Part shown: positions 6,988 through 16,276 of the stretch, in pieces
Numbering within the stretch: the first letter of the stretch is position 1
Layout of the letters: every line of letters starts with the position of its first letter
Source of the DNA: Pirellulales bacterium
GTDB lineage: Bacteria; Planctomycetota; Planctomycetia; Pirellulales; Thermoguttaceae
Length of the DNA: 33,756 nt
Assembly (NCBI GenBank): GCA_016931995.1
Contig: JAFGDS010000124.1
Location: 1-33,756 of the forward strand
Reading direction: 5' to 3'
The notes under the pieces: model-generated
What the model saw: the letters and a program-made list of their open reading frames with translations, nothing else
Databases searched by the model: none
What the model was told of the DNA's origin: nothing
Translations under genes and position numbers: made by a program

Positions 6988-9900
6988 ATGAACGGTGTCT
7001 TCCCGATCTCGAAAGCTTGGCGGTCGACGGCGCGGCGCGGCCTTTTGGCCGCCGGGGCGATCCTGGCGCTGGTGGCGTCCGCCGCGCGGGCACCGGCGCA
7101 ATTCGACCAGCAGGACGTGCCCACCTTGCGTTATCGCGCCGCCTTCGGCGCCTACCACGACGGCGAGTACCGCGACGCGCTAAAGATCTTTCAATCCGAG
7201 GGTCGCGGCGCGATCAAAACCGCGCAAGCCCGCTGGATCGACTCCATCTGCTACCATGCCATGTGCGGCGAGTGCTATTACCAGATGGGCCAACTGCCCG
7301 AAGCCATGGAGCATTACATCTCGGCCATCAATCTGTACATCGCCTATTCCGACTGGATCATCCGCGTGAAGTTCCAGCCGCTGCGGCCGGGGTCCGCGCC
7401 GGGCGTGCGCGACCGGCCCACCTGGGGTCGGAGTCAGCGTCAGTCCGTGCCGGGCCATTTCCCCGACTCGATGCTCATTAGCCAAGGCCGGCTCGACGCG
7501 AACGAGGCCTTCCGCCGCGGCGGCGTCGTGCAGCCGCCCATCATGTTCGGCATCAACGTCGTCGAGATCGTGCGATGCACCGCGCTGGCCATCCGCCGAC
7601 GCAACGAACTTTTGGGACCGGTCTCGCCGCACGATCCCCTCTCCGACCGTCTGCTGACCGCCTTGAGCCAGCGGCCGGGACTGCCCAACCACTGGTCGGA
7701 ATGTTGGATCGACCTACAGCTTGGCCTGGCGCAGCGGGCGGCCGGCAAGGACGTGCAAGCGCTGGCCACGCTGCAGCGCGCCGTGACGGCCTCGGGCCAG
7801 TTCGACCACCCGATGACGTGCGCCGCCCTGCTGGAACTCGGCAAAATGGCCCTGGCCCAGGGCGATCTGGGCGGCGCAGCCACATCGTTCCTCGAAGCGA
7901 CCTACTCGGCCGCCTATTTCCAGGACCTGGGCGTGTTGGAGGAAGCGTTTCGCTTGGGCGCGGTTGTCCATCTCATCTCCAATCAGAAGACCGTCTATCC
8001 GCCCCTGCCCGAGGCGATCCGCTGGGCCGGGCGCAACCGCTACCGGCAACTCCAATGTTCGCTTCTCCTATCGTTGGCCGAGAACCACGCCGCGCTGGGC
8101 CATGCGAAAGAGGCCGCGGCCGCGCTGGAGGAGGCCGCCGGCCTGATGGTCCGGCGCGAGATGGGCGCGGGACGGCTGGGAGGGCGGCACGCGTACCTGT
8201 CGGCCCTCGTCCGCTACCAGGGCGGCGATCTGGCGGGCGGCGACCGGTCGTTGGCCACGGCCATGACGTTCCTCCGGCTAAGCTCCCATTGGCTCTATCA
8301 GACGCGGCTTGCCGACGGCCTGTACACGGAAGGCACGATCACGCCGCGCACCGCGGTGGACGTGTTCACCGAGGTGCTCCGCGATCCCCGCGCGGCCGAT
8401 TGGTCGCGGGATCCGGCCGAGTGTCTTGCCTCGCTCGCCGTCCCCCACCCCGCGCCGCTGGAGCATTGGTTCGAGGCCGCCTTGGACCTGGGCAAAATGG
8501 ACGCCGCGCTCGAGATCGGCGACCGGATCCGACGCCACCGATTCTTCAGCTCGCTGGCGTTGGGCGGGCGGCTCGAGTCGCTGCGGTGGCTCCTGGAAGG
8601 GCCGGAGGAACTGCTCGACAACGAGGCCAAGCTGCACCGCCGCGATCTGCTGGTCCAACTGCCCGACTACGCCAAGCTCCGCCAGCGGGCCGCGGACGTG
8701 CGGGCGGCGCTTGCCCGCGGACCGCTGGTTCCTCCGGACGCCGAGGGCGCCGCCGCGCAGCAGAAGCTCCTGGGCGAACTGGGGCTTTTGGCCCAACGCC
8801 GCGAGGTCATCCTGCGCGAGGTCGCCCTGCGCCGCCAGCCGGCCGCGATGGTGTTTCCGCCCTTGCGCGGCACCGAACAGATCCAAAAGGCCCTGCCCGA
8901 CGGCAGCGCGGTGTTGGTCTTCCTCGCCACGCGGACGCAGCTCCACGCGTTCCTGTTGAACAACAAGACGTACTCGCACTGGCGCGTGATTGCCGCAGCG
9001 CCGTTGGGCAAGGCCATCGCGGGAATGCTCCACGAGTTGGGCCACCACGACGGCAACCGCGAGCTGCCGCTTAAGGACCTCGACGACGCGGCCTGGCCCA
9101 AGGCGGCCGAGGCCCTGCTGGCCATGATCCTGCAAGACTCCAAGGCCGATTTCGCCACGGAGTTCAAACAGCTCATCGTCGTGCCCGACGGAATGCTCTG
9201 GTACGTCCCCTTTGAAATGCTTCAGGTTTCGCGCAACGGGAAGTCGGAGTCGCTCATTTCGCGGTTGCGGATCCGCTACGCGCCGACCGTCGGTCTGGCG
9301 GTATCGGATGGGCGGGGGCGCCGCCAGTCGGCCCGGACGGGCGTCGTGGTGGGCCGGCTCTTCCCGCGCGACGATCCGGCGGTGGCGCGCGCGGCGTGCG
9401 ACTCCTTGGCGGTCGCCCTGCCCGGCACGGTGGCTCTTCCCGACCCGCTGCCGGCCCCCTCGTCGCTTTGCCGCACGCTCGTGGACCGGCTCGTCGTGCT
9501 CGACGACCTGCCCGCGACCGGCGCCAGCGCCTACGATTGGCCTCCCATGGGCCAACGCAGCGCGGCGGGCGGCACGCTGGCCGACTGGATGCGGCTTCCC
9601 TGGGGCGGCCCGGAAACGGTCGTCCTGCCCGGCTACCACACGGCGGCCGAAAACGGCCTGAAGCAGACCGGCTCGGGCGAGGAGATGTTCCTGTCCCTCT
9701 GCGGACTCATGGCCAGCGGCACGCGGACCGTTTTGATGAGTCGCTGGCGGACCGGCGGCCAAAGCAGCTTCCAGCTCGTCAACGAATTCGCCCAGGAGTT
9801 GCCCCACCTGTCGCCCGCCGAGGCGTGGCAACGGGCGGTGCTCGTGGTTCAGGAGTCGCGCGTGAACCTCGACGCCGAACCGCGGATCAAGCGAACCCCC

Positions 9901-10116
9901 AGCGACGATCCACCCAAGGCAACCCATCCGTTTTTCTGGGCCGGCTATCTTCTCGTCGACTCCGGCGACCCCCTACCCAAGCCCAACGACCTTGGCCCGC
10001 CCGTCCTCAAGCCTCCCGTCCCGGCGGTAAAAGAAGAGAACGAGGTAGCGCCGGAGCCCGACAAGGGCGCGGCCGAGGAGCCAAAGAAGGAAGCCGAGTT
10101 GGAGCCAGAGAAGTAG
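6988..10116 (+). CDS. Exported TPR protein with a degenerate CHAT domain
   Basis: 1042 residues from the ATG at 6988, chosen because GGAGG lies just upstream and a signal peptide follows (hydrophobic 14-30, ending APAQ). Residues about 40-560 are Ala/Leu-rich helical repeats of TPR type. The CHAT-type (caspase-like, HetF-associated) domain covers about 620-985: LPDGSAVLVFLATRTQLHAF, then LIVVPDGMLWYVPFEML near 729, and SRWRTGG near 917, where active relatives have a SLWxV-type motif. The stretch expected to carry the catalytic Cys (LSACETG in classical members) reads LPGYHTAAENG at about 880, and no HxxxHG-type His motif is seen. It is therefore probably a non-proteolytic scaffold or receptor. 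The last 45 residues are Pro/Glu/Lys-rich. The gene stands alone, 303 bp before the next. Confidence 0.85.
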   Translation: MNGVFPISKAWRSTARRGLLAAGAILALVASAARAPAQFDQQDVPTLRYRAAFGAYHDGEYRDALKIFQSEGRGAIKTAQARWIDSICYHAMCGECYYQMGQLPEAMEHYISAINLYIAYSDWIIRVKFQPLRPGSAPGVRDRPTWGRSQRQSVPGHFPDSMLISQGRLDANEAFRRGGVVQPPIMFGINVVEIVRCTALAIRRRNELLGPVSPHDPLSDRLLTALSQRPGLPNHWSECWIDLQLGLAQRAAGKDVQALATLQRAVTASGQFDHPMTCAALLELGKMALAQGDLGGAATSFLEATYSAAYFQDLGVLEEAFRLGAVVHLISNQKTVYPPLPEAIRWAGRNRYRQLQCSLLLSLAENHAALGHAKEAAAALEEAAGLMVRREMGAGRLGGRHAYLSALVRYQGGDLAGGDRSLATAMTFLRLSSHWLYQTRLADGLYTEGTITPRTAVDVFTEVLRDPRAADWSRDPAECLASLAVPHPAPLEHWFEAALDLGKMDAALEIGDRIRRHRFFSSLALGGRLESLRWLLEGPEELLDNEAKLHRRDLLVQLPDYAKLRQRAADVRAALARGPLVPPDAEGAAAQQKLLGELGLLAQRREVILREVALRRQPAAMVFPPLRGTEQIQKALPDGSAVLVFLATRTQLHAFLLNNKTYSHWRVIAAAPLGKAIAGMLHELGHHDGNRELPLKDLDDAAWPKAAEALLAMILQDSKADFATEFKQLIVVPDGMLWYVPFEMLQVSRNGKSESLISRLRIRYAPTVGLAVSDGRGRRQSARTGVVVGRLFPRDDPAVARAACDSLAVALPGTVALPDPLPAPSSLCRTLVDRLVVLDDLPATGASAYDWPPMGQRSAAGGTLADWMRLPWGGPETVVLPGYHTAAENGLKQTGSGEEMFLSLCGLMASGTRTVLMSRWRTGGQSSFQLVNEFAQELPHLSPAEAWQRAVLVVQESRVNLDAEPRIKRTPSDDPPKATHPFFWAGYLLVDSGDPLPKPNDLGPPVLKPPVPAVKEENEVAPEPDKGAAEEPKKEAELEPEK

Positions 10117-10419
10117 CTGGCTCAACCGAGCCTCCTCTCCCGCCCGGGCGCATTGGTATCCCTTCGCGTCGCACGAGTACCCTCGGCTTCGCCAGTGTGC
10201 GTTGGCAGAGCCGGGGATGAACGACGATTACGCTTCATGCCCCAGGGCGCCCTTTTCTCTTGCTTTACCAAATCATCGCTAGCTCTTCATATTACGTAGT
10301 CGCACTTCTCGCGTGATCCGGCAAACTTCACTAAACCAGCAAGATCGTTTCAACCGATAGGGCATGACGAGATACCGGATCACACCGTGCCGTCTGGTTA
10401 CCGAATTTGGGATACTGAC
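10117..10419. other. Intergenic region with a decayed family C repeat
   Basis: Between two plus-strand genes. GGCTTCGCCAGTG...GGCAGAGCC at about 10186-10213 resembles the inner arms of family C with most of the element lost. The rest (10217-10419) is less GC-rich than its surroundings and may hold the promoter of the following gene, but I could not fix a -35/-10 pair. Confidence 0.45.
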
Positions 10420-12933
10420 ATGTTTCGCCCATTTGCCTTGTCCGTGGCCCTCGGCGTTGCCGCCGTATGGTCGGCGACCTCCGCCCTCGCCCAAACGACC
10501 GAATCGGAGGCGCCCAACCCCTCGTTGGGTACCCGGTTGGACAACTTCGGGCGGAACCTGATGGGCGGTATTTTTTCGAGCAAGCCGAAGACGCCGCAGC
10601 GCGAGCAATTCGACCCGTCGGCCACGGCCCAGGAAGACCCGACTCCCTACCCGTCCTACCGGCCCGCCAATGCATCGCAAGCGCCTGGCGTGGAGGGAGT
10701 TCCGTACGCGTCTGGTTCGACGGCCCCCAGCACGCGGCCGATGCGCGTTGTTCAACCAACGGTCGAAAGCACCCGGACGTGGTCGAACAGGCCGCTTCCG
10801 GAGCGGACGACCCCATCAACCAATCAGCGAGGCGTGGCGAGCGCCCCCGCGCCCTACACCGTGACCAATCCCATGGTGGCAGCCACTCCGGCGGTGTCGC
10901 AACCGCTGCACCGCCGATTGGCGGGCATCCGCGAGTCGGCCTTCGAGCCGGCCCCCAGCCCGACCGGCTCGATGCCCGGCGAGGCACGCGTGTCGTCCAA
11001 CGCGCCCTCGGCGGATCTCGACCCGCCGACCGCCGCCGAGCCGACTCCGGCGCCGCGCGAGCCGCAATTGGCCAACCGTCCGACGCCCTACACGAACTCG
11101 CTCCGCAGTGGGCCGGCCGGGGGGGCGCTGGGCGCGACGCAACCCGCGGAAGAGTCGCTCGGCCCGACGCGTTCCGCGGAGCATCGTCCGGCGACTCCCT
11201 ATTCGCTGGCCCAGCAGCCGCCGGCGGCCGGACCGGCCGCGTCGTCGAGCCGGGACTCGGGCGACGACGTCTTGTTCGCCAACGAGAGCCCGATCTTGAA
11301 CGTTCGCACGTTGGGCCCGCGGCGGATCACCGTGGGCAAGGAATCGGCCTACGAGGTGACCGTGGAGAATCTCGGCCAGGTGGCCGCCGACAACGTCGTG
11401 GTGACTATCGACCTGCCCGACTGGGCCGACGTGCTGGGCGCCGAGGCGAGCACCGGCGCGACGCTCTCCGATCGTGGTCCCACGGGGGCCAAGCAGTTCC
11501 GCTGGAAAGTCGGGCCGCTGGCCGCCCGGGAACGCCAAAAAATCGTCCTCCGCATTGTTCCGCGCGAGAGTCGCCCGATCGACTTGGCCGTGCGATGGGA
11601 CTTCACGCCGTCCGCGTCGCAAACGATCATCGAGGTTCAGGAGCCGCGGTTGGGCATGCAGTTGCACGGCCCGCGCGAAGTGCTCTTCGGAAAAAAGGAG
11701 TCGTTCCAGCTTGAGATTGCCAACAGCGGCAACGGCCCGGCCGAGAACGTCGTGCTGACGCTTCTGCCGATCGTGCCCGGCGAGGGCGCCCCCATCGACC
11801 ACGTCCTGGGCGAGTTGCCGGCGGGTCAGAAGAAGGTGGTCGAGATCGAGCTTACCGCCCGCGAAAAGGGCCAACTCGCCGTGTGCGTCGATCTCCGCTG
11901 CGACGGCGAGGTCCACGCCCGCCTGGACGAAAAAATCCTCGTCCGCAAACCCGATCTCGAATTGGCCGCCGAAGCGCCGCGGATGCAATACATGGGCACC
12001 GTAGCGACGTATCAGTTCCGCGTCCGCAACCCGGGCAACGCCCCCGCCCAGAACGTTACCCTGACGGCGAAGCTGCCGGTCGAGGTGAAGTTTCTCGCGG
12101 CCAGCCACAACGCGCAGCTCGGCGGCGACCGCGGCCAAGTGGTGTGGACGATTCCGCAACTCGACGAGGGCGCCGAGCAGATCGTCCAGATGACCTGCCA
12201 GTTGACGCAGGACGGTTTCGCGCGGATCGACGCGGAGGCCGCCGGCGAAGGCGAGCTTCTGTGCGCGGCCACGGCCACCACCAAGGTCGAGGCCATGGCC
12301 GACCTAGCCCTCGAAGTGAGCGATCCGTCGGGCCCCGTGCCCGTCGGCGCCGAGGCGACGTACGAAATCCGCATTCACAACCGAGGCACGAAGCGAGCCG
12401 CCGGCATCGAGGTCGTGGCCTACTTCTCGCGCGGGATCGAGCCCGTGGCCGTCGAAGGCAGTCCCTACAGCATTGGCCCTGGCCAGGTCGTTTTCGACGC
12501 GATCGGCGGTCTTCCGGCGGGTAAGGAAGTCGTGCTCAAGATCAAAGCCCGCGCCGAGGTCGCCGGCAACCACATGTTCCGCACCGAGGTCTACTGCAAG
12601 CCGTTGGGCACGAAGCTGGTGGGCGAAGAAACCACGCACTTTTACAACGGCGGGCCTGCCGGGGCCTCGGCGGGGCCGTTCGTCGCGCAGCCGGCGGGAC
12701 CGGCCGGCGGCCCGCCGGTCCAAACGGCCGATCATCGCAACGCGCCAACGGTGCGTCCAACGGTTCCGTCCGCGGCGTCCCCCGCCGTCGCTCCGGCGCC
12801 GGCGCGTTCCGTCGTTGCGCCCGCGGCCGTGCCCCCTGCCGCCCCGCCGACGGTCACCCCGATCCAGTCCGTTACTTACCCGACCAATCCCGCCCCCACC
12901 GGCCAGCCCACGTTGGCGCCGCGGAGAAGGTGA
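10420..12933 (+). CDS. Exported DUF11-repeat protein
   Basis: 837 residues from the ATG at 10420, where a clean signal peptide begins (MFRPFALSVALGVAAVWS, cleavage after SALAQ). An in-frame GTG at 10387 is less likely. Residues about 30-285 are a low-complexity Pro/Ala/Ser/Thr linker. Four DUF11 / immunoglobulin-like beta modules follow, starting near 287, 409, 512 and 627. Each has the family signature, for example YEVTVENLGQVAADNVVVTIDLP and YQFRVRNPGNAPAQNVTLTAKLP. The tail from about 745 is again Pro/Ala-rich. Modules of this type usually build surface or cell-wall proteins. No catalytic motif or membrane anchor is visible, so it is probably periplasmic or surface-bound. Domain assignment is secure; the role is unknown. 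Confidence 0.85.
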   Translation: MFRPFALSVALGVAAVWSATSALAQTTESEAPNPSLGTRLDNFGRNLMGGIFSSKPKTPQREQFDPSATAQEDPTPYPSYRPANASQAPGVEGVPYASGSTAPSTRPMRVVQPTVESTRTWSNRPLPERTTPSTNQRGVASAPAPYTVTNPMVAATPAVSQPLHRRLAGIRESAFEPAPSPTGSMPGEARVSSNAPSADLDPPTAAEPTPAPREPQLANRPTPYTNSLRSGPAGGALGATQPAEESLGPTRSAEHRPATPYSLAQQPPAAGPAASSSRDSGDDVLFANESPILNVRTLGPRRITVGKESAYEVTVENLGQVAADNVVVTIDLPDWADVLGAEASTGATLSDRGPTGAKQFRWKVGPLAARERQKIVLRIVPRESRPIDLAVRWDFTPSASQTIIEVQEPRLGMQLHGPREVLFGKKESFQLEIANSGNGPAENVVLTLLPIVPGEGAPIDHVLGELPAGQKKVVEIELTAREKGQLAVCVDLRCDGEVHARLDEKILVRKPDLELAAEAPRMQYMGTVATYQFRVRNPGNAPAQNVTLTAKLPVEVKFLAASHNAQLGGDRGQVVWTIPQLDEGAEQIVQMTCQLTQDGFARIDAEAAGEGELLCAATATTKVEAMADLALEVSDPSGPVPVGAEATYEIRIHNRGTKRAAGIEVVAYFSRGIEPVAVEGSPYSIGPGQVVFDAIGGLPAGKEVVLKIKARAEVAGNHMFRTEVYCKPLGTKLVGEETTHFYNGGPAGASAGPFVAQPAGPAGGPPVQTADHRNAPTVRPTVPSAASPAVAPAPARSVVAPAAVPPAAPPTVTPIQSVTYPTNPAPTGQPTLAPRRR

Positions 12934-12974
12934 GCTGATGGTGTCCGGAGAATTGGGAGGGCGATGCTCCCGCC

Positions 12975-13039
12975 GTGTGCCACTGGCTCTGCCAGTGCAC
13001 GAATCCCGCATTTCACGGCACGGGCAAAGCCCGCGGCAC
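12975..13039 (+). repeat. Family C palindromic repeat, plus polarity
   Basis: The left arm at 12975-12997 contains GCCACTGGCTCTGCCAGTG. A 21-bp spacer starting CACGAATCCCG follows, then a partly decayed inverted arm at 13019-13039 (CACGGGCAAAGCCCGCGGCA...). It sits between convergent genes and ends 16 bp before the stop of the minus-strand PEP-CTERM gene, where it may also help end transcription. Confidence 0.75.
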
Positions 13040-13055
13040 TCACGCGAGAACGCGA

Positions 13056-14936
13056 TTACCTCCGTCTTCTCAGGCCGAGCAGGCTGAGCACCCCAACAAG
13101 GATCAGCGCCCACGCGCTCGGCTCGGGCACGGCCGCCCCGCCGGCGGGCACGCCGGTACCCCAGTTCGCCGCGAGGATGGCCAGATCCAAGTCGTCCACG
13201 GCGTGGTCGTTGTTGAAATCGCCCTCGTCCCAGACCGCGCCGCTCGATTTCAACCAGTTAGCGGCCAAGAGCGCGGCGTCGGCGGCGTCCACTTTGCCGT
13301 CGCGGGTGGCGTCGCCCGGGGGCACGACAATCGTCAACTGCGTGATGACCAGATCGTCCAGCGAGAACGCGCGGACGTCGCTGGTGTCGCTGCTTCGGCC
13401 GGAAAAAGTCAGGTAGCCGCCGACGGACGTCGCGTCGGTTCGCCAACCCAATCCGGAACTGGTGAACGACGTCGTGCCGTCGGACACGGTGGCGTCGTAA
13501 CTTTGCGTGTTCGGATGGACGACAATGGTGAAGTCGTAGACGCCGCCGGTCGCGAGCGATACGTCCGTGTCCACGTTCAACTCGGCCGACATCCCGCCGG
13601 CGTCGCGCCCGCCGTCGTAGAAGCTCCATTGTTTGACGATCTCGCCGCCGGCGTATTCGCCGGAGTTCCCATACGCGGAGATCATCCACGAACAGTCGGC
13701 GCCCGTGCCGCTGTGCATGTCGCGTGCGTCGAAAAAAGTGTAGCGGTCGTCGAAGTCGGTGAACTGGAGCGGATCGCTCACGTTCTCGTCGATGCGCACG
13801 GTGAATTCGATTTTGTGGTCCTTCGTCCAGTCGATTCCGGGCGCGGTGTTGGCGCGGTAGCTTCGGACGACGCCTCCGTGGCTCGCGCCCTCGACCGTGT
13901 TGGCCACGGAGACGCCAAGGTACTCGCCGCGGCCCGGCTTCACCTCGGACGCGGTCGTCACGGACGCGGCGACCGCGCCGCCGTTGTTCGTCGGGGTCAA
14001 CCACGCCGATTTCCACCCGTCGCCGGCCATGCCGGCGTAACCGTCGACCACCAGGTCGGAGTTGCCCCCGGCGAACCGCGCGGCGACGGTTTCCATCCCG
14101 CCGACCGGCCCCGTGCCCGTGCCGGTGATCTTGATTGCGTCGAGCGAAAACGCCCGGGTGTCGTCCAGGGTGTCGCCGATGCAGCCGAACTGCGCGCGGC
14201 CGCCCACGGTCGCGGCGGCGGTGCGCCAGCCGAGCCCGCTTTGCGAGAAGGTGTTCGTCCCGTCGCTTATCCAGGCGTCGTACTTTTTATTGACCGGATC
14301 GATCGTGATTTTGAAGTCGTAGGTCACGCCCGGTTGGGCCAGGATGTACGTGTTGACTTGTCTGTCGGCGACGAACGCGGTGTTGTTGTTGTCGCCGTTG
14401 TAGAAGAGCCAATAGCCGATCTGCTCCGGGTAGATCCAGCCGGCGTCGTTCGAGCCGTAGACGCCCGCCACCCACGAACAGTCGGCGTTGGCGGTCGTGC
14501 GGTTGGCCGGCGAGTCAAAGAACTGATAACGATCGTTGGAAGTGGTGAACGATCCGAGAGGGTCGAGGATGTTCTCGTCGATGCGGTACTTGAACTCGAT
14601 AACGTGCGGTTCGGCCAGATCGATGCCGTCGTAATAGCGTCGGCTCACGGAACCCGATCCGGTCTTCGACGCGACGTTCGGCGTCAATGCGACGTCGAGA
14701 TAGTTTCCGGCGCCCAAATCGCCGCCCGACTCCACCACGGTCGCCGCCAGATCGCTGCGGGTGGCGATCGGAGTCCAGGCGTCGGCCCAGCCGTCGCCGG
14801 CCATGCCGGGGTAGCCGTCGATGACGGTGTCCGAATTGCCGCCGTTGAAATGGGCCGCGACCTCGACCGCCCGCGACGGCGCGGCCCCCGCCGCCGCCAC
14901 GGAAAATGCCAGAAGAATTCCGAACGAAGCTCTCAT
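13056..14936 (-). CDS. PEP-CTERM protein with two tandem modules and dockerin-like repeats
   Basis: 626 residues from the ATG at 14936, fixed by AAGGAG seven bases upstream and a signal peptide directly after. Two related modules of about 250 residues follow, near 22-270 and 280-530. They share words such as DGYPGMAGDGWADAW / DGYAGMAGDGWKSAW, IEFKYRIDEN / IEFTVRIDEN and FSQSGLGWRT / FTSSGLGWRT. Near 538-595 are two dockerin-type, calcium-loop-like repeats (GDATRDGKVDAADAALLAANW and GDFNNDHAVDDLDLAILAANW). The C terminus is a PEP-CTERM sorting signal: VPEP, a hydrophobic helix, then RRRR. Such proteins are exported and processed by an exosortase, which is not in this window. Module function is unknown; they look like beta-rich surface domains. 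The next gene upstream is a one-module relative. Confidence 0.85.
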   Translation of the reverse strand: MRASFGILLAFSVAAAGAAPSRAVEVAAHFNGGNSDTVIDGYPGMAGDGWADAWTPIATRSDLAATVVESGGDLGAGNYLDVALTPNVASKTGSGSVSRRYYDGIDLAEPHVIEFKYRIDENILDPLGSFTTSNDRYQFFDSPANRTTANADCSWVAGVYGSNDAGWIYPEQIGYWLFYNGDNNNTAFVADRQVNTYILAQPGVTYDFKITIDPVNKKYDAWISDGTNTFSQSGLGWRTAAATVGGRAQFGCIGDTLDDTRAFSLDAIKITGTGTGPVGGMETVAARFAGGNSDLVVDGYAGMAGDGWKSAWLTPTNNGGAVAASVTTASEVKPGRGEYLGVSVANTVEGASHGGVVRSYRANTAPGIDWTKDHKIEFTVRIDENVSDPLQFTDFDDRYTFFDARDMHSGTGADCSWMISAYGNSGEYAGGEIVKQWSFYDGGRDAGGMSAELNVDTDVSLATGGVYDFTIVVHPNTQSYDATVSDGTTSFTSSGLGWRTDATSVGGYLTFSGRSSDTSDVRAFSLDDLVITQLTIVVPPGDATRDGKVDAADAALLAANWLKSSGAVWDEGDFNNDHAVDDLDLAILAANWGTGVPAGGAAVPEPSAWALILVGVLSLLGLRRRR

Positions 14937-15007
14937 GGTTTGGCTCCTTTTCGCGGCCGGTTTTCCGCCGCACCCGGGAATTCGTCCCCTCGAACGCTTT
15001 CCGCGTT

Positions 15008-15024
15008 GCGAAGCCGCAAGCGGC
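15008..15024. repeat. Family G short palindromic repeat
   Basis: The 17-bp word GCGAAGCCGCAAGCGGC, with core GCCGC-AA-GCGGC, is found here between the two PEP-CTERM genes and again without change at 25640-25656. Confidence 0.6.
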
Positions 15025-15066
15025 CTACTCGCATTGACCTTCCTCCGTGCCGGCCCCGCCACGCGA

Positions 15067-15951
15067 TTACCCCTTCTTCCCCGTCGCCAGCGCGCCCGCG
15101 GCGCCCAGGGCCGCCAGGAGCGCCAGCATCGACGGCTCGGGTACCTGCGTGATCTTGATGGCGTCCATGGACCACGCCCTCGTGTCGGCCAGCGTGTCGC
15201 CGATGCAGCCGAATTGGACGCGGCCGGCCACGCTCGCGGCGGTCGTCCGCCAGCCGAGGCCGCCTTGCGAAAACGTCGCCGTCCCGTCGCTTATCCACGC
15301 GCTGTACGTCCGCGAATCGGGATCGATCGTGATCTTGAAGTCGTAGACCACGCCCGGCTGGGCGACGAGGGTCGTGTCCACCTGATTCGCGGCAACGAAG
15401 TCGGAGCCGTTCGTGCCGTCGAAAACGACCCAATGTCCGATCATGGCTTCCGAGATGTAGCCGGCGTCTTTGGCTCCCGTGGCGTACACGCCGACGATCC
15501 ACGAGCACGTGGCGTTGGCCGTCGTGCGATCCGACGCCGTGTCGAAAAGCTGGTAACGGTCGTTCGACGTGGCGAACGTCGAACCGGAGCCCGTGATGTC
15601 CTCGTCGATGCGGTATTTGAACTCGATCGCGTGCGGTTGGGCCAGTTCGATCCCGTCGTAATACCGCCGGCTCACGGAAGCCGCGCCGGTCTGCGTCGCG
15701 CTGGTCGGCGTTAACGCGATGTCGAGATAGTTCCCCGAGCCCAAATCGTCGCCCGACTCCACCACGGCCGCCGTCAGGTTGCCCCGGGTGACGACCGGAG
15801 TCCAGGCGTCGGCCCAGCCGTCGCCGGCCATGCCCGGATAACTGTCCACCTCCGTCCCGGTGAACTCGGCAATGACCTCGGCCGCCACGATGCCGGGCGC
15901 CGTCGCGACCATCAGAAAGGAAACCGCCATTGCGAACCATCGAGATTTCAT
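15067..15951 (-). CDS. PEP-CTERM protein, single module
   Basis: 294 residues. The start at 15951 has GGGAGG seven bases upstream; an ATG five codons earlier has none. Seen: a signal peptide (1 to about 24), then one module closely matching the first module of the 626-residue neighbour (VDSYPGMAGDGWADAWTP, VSRRYYDGIELAQPHAIEFKYRID, FSQGGLGWRTTAASVAGRVQFGCIGDTL). It ends in VPEPSMLALLAALGAAGALA plus a basic tail, a typical PEP-CTERM anchor. The dockerin-like repeats of its neighbour are absent. The pair looks like a tandem duplication followed by module gain or loss. It is probably exported and processed by an exosortase; its binding partner is unknown. Confidence 0.85.
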   Translation of the reverse strand: MKSRWFAMAVSFLMVATAPGIVAAEVIAEFTGTEVDSYPGMAGDGWADAWTPVVTRGNLTAAVVESGDDLGSGNYLDIALTPTSATQTGAASVSRRYYDGIELAQPHAIEFKYRIDEDITGSGSTFATSNDRYQLFDTASDRTTANATCSWIVGVYATGAKDAGYISEAMIGHWVVFDGTNGSDFVAANQVDTTLVAQPGVVYDFKITIDPDSRTYSAWISDGTATFSQGGLGWRTTAASVAGRVQFGCIGDTLADTRAWSMDAIKITQVPEPSMLALLAALGAAGALATGKKG

Positions 15952-16254
15952 TCCTGGCCCTCCCATGATGCGAAAACAGTGATAAGAACCGGGCGACCAA
16001 TGCCATAAATACGAACCGACCGGAGGCGCCTTCTTCCCAGCTTCCCTCTAGCGTCCCCAAAACCTCCCAACGATCCAATCCAATTTTTCGCAAAACTACT
16101 CCGGCATTGCGTCAGACCGGCTGGCCACACGGGAGGGACCGCGCGCAGACCGTCCTCGTCGGAAGTCCGTGGCTTCGCCAACGGGCGCGGTCGTGCTCTC
16201 GCGTCAACGATTGGGGGAAACCATTCCCTTGGACGCGAATGAAGAACCCCGCCC
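15952..16254. other. Intergenic region between PEP-CTERM and P-II genes
   Basis: Both flanking genes are on the minus strand, so this holds the leader of the 294-residue gene. The stretch 15970-16100 is AT-richer than the genes around it and is the likely promoter zone, but I could not settle on one -35/-10 pair. No open frame looks real. Confidence 0.4.
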
Positions 16255-16276
16255 AAAAACGTCCGGAAGACGTTTT
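16255..16276 (-). terminator. Candidate Rho-independent terminator of the P-II gene
   Basis: On the minus strand AAAACGTC-TTCCG-GACGTTTT forms an 8-bp perfect stem closed by a five-base loop and followed by one more T. The stem begins inside the TAA stop codon (16275-16277) of the P-II gene. The GC content of the stem is modest. Confidence 0.55.
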
